From positions 1,488,001 to 1,552,000 of the forward strand of contig OW818685.1 in the NCBI GenBank assembly GCA_942493245.1: a stretch of 64,000 nt of DNA, given 5' to 3'. Source of the stretch: DAOPYU01 sp942493245. Its GTDB lineage: Bacteria; Sumerlaeota; Sumerlaeia; UBA8349. Each line of letters opens with the position of its first letter. Within the stretch, counting starts at the first letter, position 1. Under the pieces are notes generated by a model. That model worked only from the letters and a program-made list of their open reading frames with translations. It was not told the DNA's origin and did no database searches. Below, piece after piece: positions 27,245 to 35,129 of the stretch. The translations under genes and the position numbers were made by a program.

Positions 27245-28489
27245 ATGATGAATAAAGCGGTTCTTTTACTGGCGCTTGTGATTCTGTTTCAACAACAAGT
27301 GTGTCATGGATACATATCAAAGCGATTGATCAAGGATCCTCTGAAATCTTCAGTCACGCAAGCCCAGGAAGAGGGGGCGGAAGTGTATGTGTTATCCATT
27401 GATATCAACAATGATGGACTGAATGATGTGCTGATCGGTGAAAACCTTGATGACAAGAAGAATGAGTTCATGAAGGTGCTTCCGGCGTGGAAAATTTATT
27501 TGAGGGTCCAGGGGGGATACAAGAGAGTAACCCACACGATTTCTTTCAACACCAATTACATTGCCATAGAGGACCTTGGGACCAGTGGGACGAGGGTAAT
27601 CACTTTTCAAGATGACAAGGGGGGTGATAACCACCCGGAATACAGTCCGGGAGATGGAAGTGTTATCTGGATCGATCCCCAGGAATTTGAGTATCGGCAA
27701 GGGCAGAAAATCAATTCAACGAATGTGGAATTTGAGCGCCTTTTCTCTAATAATTACGCGAAAAGAATCAAAACCCTCTCGCAATCAGAACTCAACCGGT
27801 TTTACAAGATCAAGGTATTTCCTGCCGGGAGGAGGCAGGATTACAATAAGGGAATTTTGAAGTATAAAGACCTTCCAGAATTACCGAGAACCGACCCGAA
27901 CAGCGACACGACCGGGACGTTGTTGACGTATGGGATCATTCTGGGGAATTACACCACGTCGGAGACGCTCCAGTTGCAGGCGCAGGCGGGGGGTACCTCG
28001 AAGGCGCTCCGGGACAATGCTGCGTATTTGACCTGGTATAACGAGACTGAAAGAGTATTGCGCAGGAGGTGTGCGGAGAGAGATTCCCTCGATTGGAAGA
28101 CGGTGGAGGGGCATCTCAAAGAGTACTATGCGAATCTCGAAGAGGATGGAGATGCGGAACGGGAAGCCCGACTCGGGAAGTTAAAGGAGGCTGTTCTTGA
28201 GAAATCGTCTGACGAACGGATTGGACAGATACTGGTGTACATCCGGAATCATCGAGAGGAACTTGGGGTGCCGGCTGAGTTAGGCGAATACGGTGAAGAA
28301 CCCTACCTAAGAGATGAAAAATTGTATCTGCAATGTCTGGGGCGTCTAAAACATTCTCCCGATTGCCACAAAACGTTGGCAATCCTGGAGAGTATCCGAA
28401 AAGATCTTAATCTGGATGGTGCTTCTGCACTATGGTATCTCGAGACAGAACAAGAATTACGCGCGAGATGCGAGGAAACGGAAAAATGA
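27245..28489 (+). CDS. Secreted hypothetical protein with one calcium-loop-like motif
   Basis: A 414-aa protein. The ATG at 27245 is chosen because AAAGGA stands 8 nt upstream and it gives a clean signal peptide (MMNKAVLLLALVILFQQQVCHG); the frame runs upstream to 27167 without a good start. A DINNDGLNDVLIGE segment near residue 50 resembles a calcium-binding FG-GAP/dockerin loop. The second half is rich in charged helices with several cysteines (RRRCAERDSLDW, LYLQCLGRLKHSPDC). I do not recognise the family. Its base composition is lower in GC than the genes on both sides, suggesting a separate origin. Confidence 0.6.
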   Translation: MMNKAVLLLALVILFQQQVCHGYISKRLIKDPLKSSVTQAQEEGAEVYVLSIDINNDGLNDVLIGENLDDKKNEFMKVLPAWKIYLRVQGGYKRVTHTISFNTNYIAIEDLGTSGTRVITFQDDKGGDNHPEYSPGDGSVIWIDPQEFEYRQGQKINSTNVEFERLFSNNYAKRIKTLSQSELNRFYKIKVFPAGRRQDYNKGILKYKDLPELPRTDPNSDTTGTLLTYGIILGNYTTSETLQLQAQAGGTSKALRDNAAYLTWYNETERVLRRRCAERDSLDWKTVEGHLKEYYANLEEDGDAEREARLGKLKEAVLEKSSDERIGQILVYIRNHREELGVPAELGEYGEEPYLRDEKLYLQCLGRLKHSPDCHKTLAILESIRKDLNLDGASALWYLETEQELRARCEETEK

Positions 28490-28551
28490 AGGAGACTCCA
28501 TTCAAAGTGTGTGCCCGGAGTGAAAAAAATCAGACAGGAGACGATTTTCCA

Positions 28552-28788
28552 ATGACCCCCGAGAAGAAATCAGGTAAGCGCGACATCGAGAAAGACTATC
28601 CCCGCAAGCAGTTTGTGGCGAAGCTGCGCCGGTTGGCGGACTGTCTGGAACTGGACAAGCCCTTCCGCATCCAGGTCGCCGGGCAGCGCGTGGCGGTGCC
28701 CGCCCGGGCCTCCATCACGATCGAGCACGAGCGCGGTTCCTCCGAGGAAGAGATCGAGTTTCAGCTCAAGTGGACGCTCGACGAATAA
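28552..28788 (+). CDS. Amphi-Trp domain-containing protein
   Basis: A 78-aa protein. The sequence KRDIEKDYPRKQFVAKLRR, then LELDKPFRIQVAGQRVAVPA, then ITIEHERGSSEEEIEFQLKW fits the amphi-Trp domain family: a small alpha/beta domain ending in a conserved Phe/Gln/Leu/Lys/Trp segment. Function is not established for the family. The start at 28552 follows AGGAG at a distance of about 10 nt. The longer frame upstream overlaps the previous gene and is not family-like. It starts 62 nt after the previous stop and may be co-transcribed. Confidence 0.8.
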   Translation: MTPEKKSGKRDIEKDYPRKQFVAKLRRLADCLELDKPFRIQVAGQRVAVPARASITIEHERGSSEEEIEFQLKWTLDE

Positions 28789-28877
28789 CGTTGTCAATGC
28801 GTTGCGAGACGGTTTTTCATTCAACCGCAGAACATTCAGAAAAGCCCGAATTCAACGACGAGACACAGGCCGCTGGA

Positions 28878-28941
28878 AACCACGAAATACACGAAGCACA
28901 CGAAAAGAGCGGTTTTCGTGTGCTTCGTGTATTTCGTGGTT
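28878..28941. repeat. Perfect 29-bp inverted repeat, copy 2 of the ACACGAA family
   Basis: Arms 28878-28906 and 28913-28941 are exact reverse complements around a 6-nt loop. It shares the core of the element at 428-490 but has its own compensating changes (CCACG in place of CCCCG on both arms), which indicates selection or copying as a paired structure. Confidence 0.85.
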
Positions 28942-29038
28942 CACATATCGGTTGCCGTTTCGCTGCGCCAGGATTTCGCGGTCAATTTCGGGAGTTCGGT
29001 TGGCTTTGTTCGAGATTCTGTCCCTGGCCGCTTCAGGA

Positions 29039-29066
29039 TTGCTTTTTTCTCAGACACGTGTAAAAT
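29039..29066 (+). promoter_or_regulatory. Candidate promoter for the glycyl radical enzyme operon
   Basis: TTGCTT (29039-29044), a 16-nt spacer and TAAAAT (29061-29066, 5/6 match) lie about 60 nt before the activase start codon. Confidence 0.45.
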
Positions 29067-29124
29067 TTAAGAGACAGGTGAGCGTCACCTGTATTGAGAA
29101 GAGATCAGGAAGAGGTTCTGCAGG

Positions 29125-29919
29125 ATGGTCAGTGGGACCATTTTCGATATCAAGCGGTATGCGATTCAGGATGGGCCGGGGATTCGGACGACCGTTTTTC
29201 TGAAGGGGTGTCCGCTCAACTGCTGGTGGTGCCACAACCCGGAGGGGATCTGTCCGGATGTGGAGACGCGCGAGCGGCTGGCGGTCAACGGCAACGGGGA
29301 GTCCCGTCCCGAGACGATTGGGCGGGTGGTGAGTGTCCCGGAACTCCTCGCCGAGATCGAACGTGACGTGATCTTTCACGACCAGTCGGGGGGCGGCGTT
29401 TCCTTTTCGGGCGGGGAACCCCTGATGCAGCCGGAGTTTCTGCGCGCGGCGCTGGTGGCGTGCCGGGAACGGGAAATCCACACGGCGGTGGACACGTCCG
29501 GGTACGCGGAGCCCGAAATCTTCGAGTCGGTGCTGGATCTGGTGGATCTTTTTCTGTTCGACCTGAAGGTGATGGACGAGGCGTTGCACCTTGAGTACAC
29601 GGGTGTATCGAACCGGTGTATTCTGGAAAATCTGCGGCGTCTGGACGAAATGGGGAAAAATGTGATTCTTCGTTTTCCCGTTATTCCGCGCCTCACGTTG
29701 ACGTCGAAAAATATCGCCGAAATGGAAAATTTTCTGAAAGTTTCGCGCAGCTTGCGTCGGTTGTCTTTATTGCCGTATCATGGAACAGCCGACGGAAAGT
29801 ATCGGCGCTGGGGGTTGACGAACCCGATGGCGGGAGTGGCGTCGCCTTCGACTGAAGAGATGGCGGAATTGCGGGCCCGGTTCGAGAACCTGGGCCTTGA
29901 GGTGAGCATCGGAGGGTGA
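29125..29919 (+). CDS. Glycyl radical enzyme activating enzyme (radical SAM)
   Basis: A 264-aa activase that installs the glycyl radical on the enzyme encoded next. The family signature DGPGIRTTVFLKGCPLNC is at the start, with the cluster cysteines C29-x3-C33-x2-C36. GGVSFSGGEPLMQ, DTSGYAEPE and LFLFDLKVMDEALH follow the PFL-activase barrel. The extra ferredoxin-like insert of many GRE activases is missing or very short, as in compact PflA-type enzymes. AGAGG precedes the ATG. Only 7 nt separate its stop from the start of the glycyl radical enzyme, so they are one operon and almost surely partners. Confidence 0.93.
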   Translation: MVSGTIFDIKRYAIQDGPGIRTTVFLKGCPLNCWWCHNPEGICPDVETRERLAVNGNGESRPETIGRVVSVPELLAEIERDVIFHDQSGGGVSFSGGEPLMQPEFLRAALVACREREIHTAVDTSGYAEPEIFESVLDLVDLFLFDLKVMDEALHLEYTGVSNRCILENLRRLDEMGKNVILRFPVIPRLTLTSKNIAEMENFLKVSRSLRRLSLLPYHGTADGKYRRWGLTNPMAGVASPSTEEMAELRARFENLGLEVSIGG

Positions 29920-29926
29920 CAGGAAG

Positions 29927-32293
29927 ATGAACGAGCGGATTCAGCATTTGCGCGAGCGGAGTTTGAACACCCGTCCCAGTATTTCGGCCGAGCGGGCGAT
30001 TCTGATGACGGAATACTATCGGAGCCGGGAATCGCAGGGGCTTTCGAATCCGATGAAGCGGGCACGGGCGTTTCGTTATATGATGGAGCGCAAGACCGTC
30101 TGTATCAACCCCGACGAGTTGATTGTGGGCGAGCGCGGTCCAAAACCCAAGGCGGTCCCAACCTATCCGGAGATCTGCATCCACTCGCTTCAGGATCTGG
30201 ATATTCTGAATTCGCGGAAGTACACCCATTACGATGTGCCGGCCGACGTGCGCGAGGTGTACGAGAAGGAGATTCTTCCCTTCTGGACGGGTAATTCCCA
30301 GCGCGAGCGGATTCTGGGCGAGATGGCGCCCGAGTGGCGGGAGGCCTACGAGGCCGGGATGTTCACCGAGTTCCAGGAGCAGCGCGCGCCCGGGCACACG
30401 GTGCTGGGGGATAAGATTTTCCGCAAAGGGATGCTCGACATCCAGTGCGACATCCGCGAGGCTATCGCCGCGCTGGATTTCATTGGTGATCCGAACGCCT
30501 ACGACAAGCGTGAAGAACTGAAGGCGATGGAGATTTGCGCGGGCGCGGTGATTCTGTACGCCGAGCGCCACGCCGAAAAACTGGAAGAACTGGCGCGCGA
30601 GGAACAGGACGCAGCGCGCCGTGCGGAACTTGAGGCGATGGCGCGTGTGTGCCGCCGCGTGCCTGCCCACGCGCCCGAGACGTTCTGGGAAGCGCTTCAA
30701 TATTACTGGTTTGTTCACATCAGCGTCATCACGGAACTCAACACGTGGGATTCGTTCAATCCGGGACGGCTGGACCAGCACCTCTGGCCTTTCTTCGAGC
30801 GTGAAAGCGCGCAGGGATCCCTGAGCCGCGAGCAGGCGAGGGAACTGCTCCAGGCGTTCTGGGTGAAGTTCAACAACCACCCGGCCCCGCCCAAGGTGGG
30901 CGTGACGGCGCAGGAAAGCAACACCTACACGGACTTCTCGCTCATCAACGTAGGTGGGGTGAAAGCCGATGGCAGCGACGCGGTCAATGAACTGACTTAC
31001 CTGATTCTGGACGTGATCGAGGAGATGCGCCTCCTGCAACCCAGTTCGATGGTTCAGATCAGCAAGAAGAATCCGGACCGGCTCGTCAAGCGCGCGATCA
31101 AGATCATCAAGACGGGTTTCGGGCAACCGTCCCTGTTCAACACCGACGCCATCGTGCAGGAACTGGTCCGTCAGGGCAAGAGTCTCGAGGACGCCCGGTG
31201 CGGCGGCGCGAGCGGGTGTGTCGAGAGCGGCGCGTTCGGGAAAGAGGCCTATATCCTGACGGGGTACTTCAACCTGCCGAAGGTGGTGGAACTGACGCTC
31301 CACAACGGTGTGGACCCGCGCACGGGCAAGCGCATCGGCCTTGAAACGGGGACAGCCGAAAGTTTCGAGAGTTTCGACGCGTTCTTCCAGGCGTTCGAGA
31401 AACAGGTGCGCCATTTTATCGAGATCAAGATTCGGGGCAACAATATCATCGACGCGCTCTACGCGCGTTACCTCCCGGCGCCGTTCCTGTCGCTTGTGGT
31501 GGACGATTGCGTGGCGCGGGGGATGGATTACAACCAGGGCGGAGCGCGGTACAACACGAGCTACATCCAAGGCGTGGGGCTGGGAAGTGTCACCGATGTC
31601 CTGACGGCCATCCGGTACCATGTGTTCGACCGCCGGACGCTCTCGATGCCTGAACTTGTGTCGGTGCTGGAAGCGAATTTCCAGGGAGCCGAGGAACTGA
31701 GGCGCAGCCTGCTCGATGAAACGCCGAAGTTCGGCAACGACGACGACTATGCCGACGGGGTCATGCGCCGGGTGTTCGACATGTATTTCAACGCGGTGGA
31801 TGGGCGACCCAATGTGCGTGGGGGCGTGCATCGCATCAATCTGCTACCTACGACCGTGCATGTCTATTTCGGCAGCGTCATTGGGGCATTACCGGATGGA
31901 CGGTTGGCGGGCGAACCGCTCTCCGAGGGCATTTCACCGGTTCAGGGGGCCGACCGCAAGGGGCCGACCGCGGTCCTGCTGTCAGCGGCCAAGATGGACC
32001 ACCTGAAGACCGGCGGGACGCTGCTCAACCAGAAGTTCTCCCCGCATCTGTTTGACAACCCGGAAACGGTGGAGAAGATGACACACCTGATCCGGTCCTA
32101 CTTCCGGATGGACGGGCACCACATCCAGTTCAACGTGGTGAATGCCGAGACGCTGCGCAAGGCGCAGCGCGAGCCGGAAAAACACAAGGACTTGATTGTG
32201 CGGGTGGCGGGGTACAGCGATTATTTTGTGGATTTGACCGAAGACCTCCAAAACGAGATCATCTGCCGCACCGAGCATGAAGTGATGGTGTGA
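29927..32293 (+). CDS. hypD: Glycyl radical enzyme, trans-4-hydroxy-L-proline dehydratase type
   Basis: A 788-aa glycyl radical enzyme. The active-site loop GGASGCVESGAFGKEAY carries Cys431 and Glu433, and the glycyl loop VRVAGYSDYFVDL carries Gly762. From memory, the clostridial hydroxyproline dehydratase has the same residues at 434, 436 and 765, and long stretches such as KIRGNNIIDALYARYLPAPF and GNDDDYAD match it, so I favour that function: dehydration of trans-4-hydroxyproline to pyrroline-5-carboxylate. The pyrroline-5-carboxylate reductase gene often found beside it is absent here. Choline or propanediol lyases are less likely. ACAGGAAG precedes the ATG. The enzyme implies anaerobic growth. 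Confidence 0.85.
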   Translation: MNERIQHLRERSLNTRPSISAERAILMTEYYRSRESQGLSNPMKRARAFRYMMERKTVCINPDELIVGERGPKPKAVPTYPEICIHSLQDLDILNSRKYTHYDVPADVREVYEKEILPFWTGNSQRERILGEMAPEWREAYEAGMFTEFQEQRAPGHTVLGDKIFRKGMLDIQCDIREAIAALDFIGDPNAYDKREELKAMEICAGAVILYAERHAEKLEELAREEQDAARRAELEAMARVCRRVPAHAPETFWEALQYYWFVHISVITELNTWDSFNPGRLDQHLWPFFERESAQGSLSREQARELLQAFWVKFNNHPAPPKVGVTAQESNTYTDFSLINVGGVKADGSDAVNELTYLILDVIEEMRLLQPSSMVQISKKNPDRLVKRAIKIIKTGFGQPSLFNTDAIVQELVRQGKSLEDARCGGASGCVESGAFGKEAYILTGYFNLPKVVELTLHNGVDPRTGKRIGLETGTAESFESFDAFFQAFEKQVRHFIEIKIRGNNIIDALYARYLPAPFLSLVVDDCVARGMDYNQGGARYNTSYIQGVGLGSVTDVLTAIRYHVFDRRTLSMPELVSVLEANFQGAEELRRSLLDETPKFGNDDDYADGVMRRVFDMYFNAVDGRPNVRGGVHRINLLPTTVHVYFGSVIGALPDGRLAGEPLSEGISPVQGADRKGPTAVLLSAAKMDHLKTGGTLLNQKFSPHLFDNPETVEKMTHLIRSYFRMDGHHIQFNVVNAETLRKAQREPEKHKDLIVRVAGYSDYFVDLTEDLQNEIICRTEHEVMV

Positions 32294-32314
32294 GACTATA
32301 TTGGGGGGGCGGGA

Positions 32315-32389
32315 TTTGACAGGATAACAGGATTAACAGGATAAGGTTCTTGATTTTTCCTATCCTGTAGATCCCGTTATCCTGTCAAA
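32315..32389. repeat. Imperfect 29-bp inverted repeat of the CAGGATAACAGG type
   Basis: Arms 32315-32343 and 32361-32389 pair at 26 of 29 positions. The left arm is built of short direct units (ACAGGAT, AACAGGATT, AACAGGATA). It lies between two convergent genes and ends in a T run on the plus strand (AAAATTTTTT), so it can serve as a two-way terminator. This is a type of dispersed palindrome common in environmental genomes. Confidence 0.75.
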
Positions 32390-32395
32390 ATTTTT

Positions 32396-33568
32396 TCATT
32401 TCCCCGTTTGATTGCGTCGGATGAGGTAAATCTGGAAGGTGGCCATGAGGGCGATAAAGACCGCGGCGGTGGGAAAAGCGGCTCGGTCCCAGTTGAAGAG
32501 GATCATGCTGCCGCTGCCGACAAAGGGGCCAAGACCCGAGGCGGCGCCGATGATGGCTTCATGATTTCCGCCGTGTCCGGTGTCTGAACCGCCCTGTTCC
32601 ATCCCATAATAGATGCTCGAAAAATAGGTCAGGCCCAAGATGGCGCCGAAGAGAAACTGCGCCGCCAGAAGGCCCGCGTAGCGATCGGTGAAGGAAAAGT
32701 AGAGCAGGGCCAGAACGCCCAGCGTCTGCCCGACGATGAACACCCGCCCCGAGTAGTGCCAGCCGTGCCAGAGTGTCAACAGAACGTTGGCCGCGAAGAA
32801 CCCCACCATCATGTTCGACATCAGAACGCCGTACCGCACACCGGTCAGGCCATGCGCGTTAGCGTACTCGGGCAGCAGACCGCGGATGCAGGCTGCTGCG
32901 ACCCACAGGGCAAAGTTCGCCAGAAAGGCCAACCGGACGAAGAGTTTGCGCGTCTCGGGGGAGACGTGCTGGTCTTCGTGCGGGGTGAACTTTCCGGGCC
33001 AGGGCGCATGTTCGAACAGGCGGGGAAAACTGGCCAGCAGGACCACGACCAAGCCGATTGCTGTGGCAACCTGGAAGGGGAGGGCGGGACTGATTTCATA
33101 GAGCCACCCGAACAGGGTCGTGCCGGTCATGTTTCCCATCACCCAGGCCACAATGAACCAGCTGATCCCCCGTTTAATCTGTTCGGATGTCTGGTTTTCG
33201 GAGTTGGCGCCCTCGAGGGCGGGCCAGATCAGGCCGCTGGAGACGCCACAGAGGAGGCAGGGGCCGATGAGCGCCTGTGCGGAGTGAACCATCAGGGTCC
33301 AGAGACTCGTTGCCGCCAGCGTCGCACCGCCGACCCAGACGGCGCCCCGGAAGCCGAGGCGGCGGTGGATCCGGTTGGCCGACAACCCGCAGATCACATA
33401 GAAGAAGCAGGAAGCCAGACAGTACACGCCCAGAAGCGCTTTGCTGGCGCCCAGTTGTTCTTTGGCGAGGAGAGGCAGCAGGGTGGCTGCCGGCATGTAT
33501 CCGAAACTGCACAGAAACGCGGCCAGGAAAATGAATTGGGGACGGCGAAAGGGTCTGAAAATGGACAT
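32396..33568 (-). CDS. Major facilitator superfamily transporter
   Basis: A 390-aa polytopic protein with about twelve hydrophobic spans. The loop after TM2 has NRIHRRLGFRGAVW, equivalent to the MFS G-x-x-x-D/R-x-G-R-R motif, and there is a long central cytoplasmic loop (RLFEHAPWPGKFTPHEDQHV). The substrate cannot be inferred; sugar or organic-acid export would fit. The ATG at 33568 is preferred because it leads directly into TM1 (FIFLAAFLCSFGYMPAATLL); the frame extends to 33649 with a hydrophilic, unlikely N-terminus. It converges with the glycyl radical operon. Confidence 0.8.
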   Translation of the reverse strand: MSIFRPFRRPQFIFLAAFLCSFGYMPAATLLPLLAKEQLGASKALLGVYCLASCFFYVICGLSANRIHRRLGFRGAVWVGGATLAATSLWTLMVHSAQALIGPCLLCGVSSGLIWPALEGANSENQTSEQIKRGISWFIVAWVMGNMTGTTLFGWLYEISPALPFQVATAIGLVVVLLASFPRLFEHAPWPGKFTPHEDQHVSPETRKLFVRLAFLANFALWVAAACIRGLLPEYANAHGLTGVRYGVLMSNMMVGFFAANVLLTLWHGWHYSGRVFIVGQTLGVLALLYFSFTDRYAGLLAAQFLFGAILGLTYFSSIYYGMEQGGSDTGHGGNHEAIIGAASGLGPFVGSGSMILFNWDRAAFPTAAVFIALMATFQIYLIRRNQTGK

Positions 33569-34137
33569 GTTATTGAAGGCCTGCTGGTTTCCAGGATAAC
33601 TTTGGGATTCGGATGGGTCGTTGTGGAATGAACCGCCGGACGATCCCAATGCGCGTTGTTAAAATCGCGGGTTCTCTCCTTCTTGTCAATCGGCAAATGG
33701 ATGGAGTGCTCTTTCGATTGATTCTGTTCGAGATAACCGGTCTGAAATTCTGGAAAGCGTGGTGATCCGAGGGGCATTCGGTGGTTTTCTGGCTGATCCT
33801 GATGTTCTGGAGTTTGCGAACACGGTTCCTCTCTCCTTGGGGAAAATGGCCTTTCGCAGAAAAAAATATCCAAAAGTCTAATCAAGTCTTATTTTGTGAC
33901 GATAAGAAGAGTGACAGCTGAGCGCCGGAACGTTGCGCAGGGCGATGGGGTGGCCTTTGTTTCCCCCGATCTTGTACGTTTTATCTGGAGATTGTCCCGG
34001 GTGTTACCGTACTCTTTCATATAGACTGCATGGCATGAGAAGACGAAGATGAATCGGCAACCCCAACAACGTTATGAGTCGGCCTGGTTGGCTTGGGTCA
34101 TGCGGCCTACTGCCGCAACAGACGGGAGGAGGATCAC
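33569..34137. other. Non-coding region between divergent MFS and superoxide dismutase genes
   Basis: This 569-bp gap should hold the promoters of both flanking genes. I see an AT-rich patch around 33860-33900 but no pair of boxes at good spacing, no conserved RNA and no credible ORF. Confidence 0.4.
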
Positions 34138-34887
34138 ATGAAGAGAACAAGGCGAGAAGTCATGGGTGCATTAGTCGCGGGTTCTTCGGTGGCGCTGGCG
34201 CTGAAGGAAGGGCTTGCAGGGGCGCAAGAGTCAGCGGGCGCAACCGTCAAGATCGCGAAATCGAACGCGGGACAGCACACCCCGAAACCTTTACCCTTTG
34301 ACACGAAGAAGCTGAACGGTATCTCCGAGCGGCTGATTGTGTCGCATTGGGAGAACAACTACGGCAGCGCGGTCAAGAACCTGAACAAGGTCGAGGAGGA
34401 ACTCGATCGCGTGACAAAGGACACGCCGGGCTTCCTGGTCAGTGGCCTCCGGGAGCGGGAACTGACCTTTACGAACTCGATCATCTTCCACGATCTTTAC
34501 TTCGCCAATCTCGGGGGAGAGGGTAAAGCGGGCGGAGGGATCCAGGCGGTTTTGTCCGAGGCGTATGGGAGTTTTGGCCGTTTCGAAGAACTCTTCCGAG
34601 CTACGGGTGCGAGTCTCGGCGGGGGAAGCGGCTGGACGGTGCTGGGCTGGAATTTCCACACCGGAAAACCGGGGATTTACTGGTCCGGGCACCACACGCA
34701 GTCGCTGGCCTTTGGCGCACCCTTACTCGTCATGGACATGTACGAGCACGCCTACCAGATGGACTACGGCGCAGCCGCTGCCAAATACATCGAGGCCTTT
34801 TTCCAGAACATCAACTGGCAGGAAGTGAACCGTCGTTTCGAGCGGGTGACGAAATTGGGCGCCCTGTTTGCTCCGGAGGGGAAATGA
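34138..34887 (+). CDS. Tat-exported iron/manganese superoxide dismutase-like protein
   Basis: A 249-aa protein starting at the ATG at 34138, set by GGAGGAGG. The N-terminus KRTRREVMGALVAGSSVAL is a twin-arginine signal, so the folded, metal-loaded protein would be exported. The four metal ligands of Fe/Mn SOD are present: H70 (VSHWENNY), H118 (IFHDLYF), D200 and H204 (MDMYEHAYQMDYG). However, second-sphere positions differ: the gateway His and Tyr of the usual HYGKHHQTY segment become Asn and Ala, and the Trp before EHAY is Tyr. Superoxide removal outside the cytoplasm is likely, but the altered gate could change rate or metal preference. Confidence 0.88.
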   Translation: MKRTRREVMGALVAGSSVALALKEGLAGAQESAGATVKIAKSNAGQHTPKPLPFDTKKLNGISERLIVSHWENNYGSAVKNLNKVEEELDRVTKDTPGFLVSGLRERELTFTNSIIFHDLYFANLGGEGKAGGGIQAVLSEAYGSFGRFEELFRATGASLGGGSGWTVLGWNFHTGKPGIYWSGHHTQSLAFGAPLLVMDMYEHAYQMDYGAAAAKYIEAFFQNINWQEVNRRFERVTKLGALFAPEGK

Positions 34888-35129
34888 CGGAGGGGCGTCT
34901 GGATGAAGGGGATCGGAGTCTTCCGTGGGCGATGGAACATTCGCTCTGGCGGTCTCGATCCGGAGAACTTCGGTATCCGTCTGCGCGGATTCTTGTGCGG
35001 GGACAAGTGGGTTTATTCACCTTACGGTTATCCCGTGCATTTTATTGAGAAATTCCGCAGATGGCGCCTTATGCTGTAGTGGAACGTATCTTTTTCTATG
35101 ACAGGCAATCGAAAGAGGAGGGTATTCTC

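Noticed and set aside
29693..31831. Minus-strand open frame (712 codons) opposite the glycyl radical enzyme
   Set aside because: Shadow of a gene with clear family motifs on the other strand.
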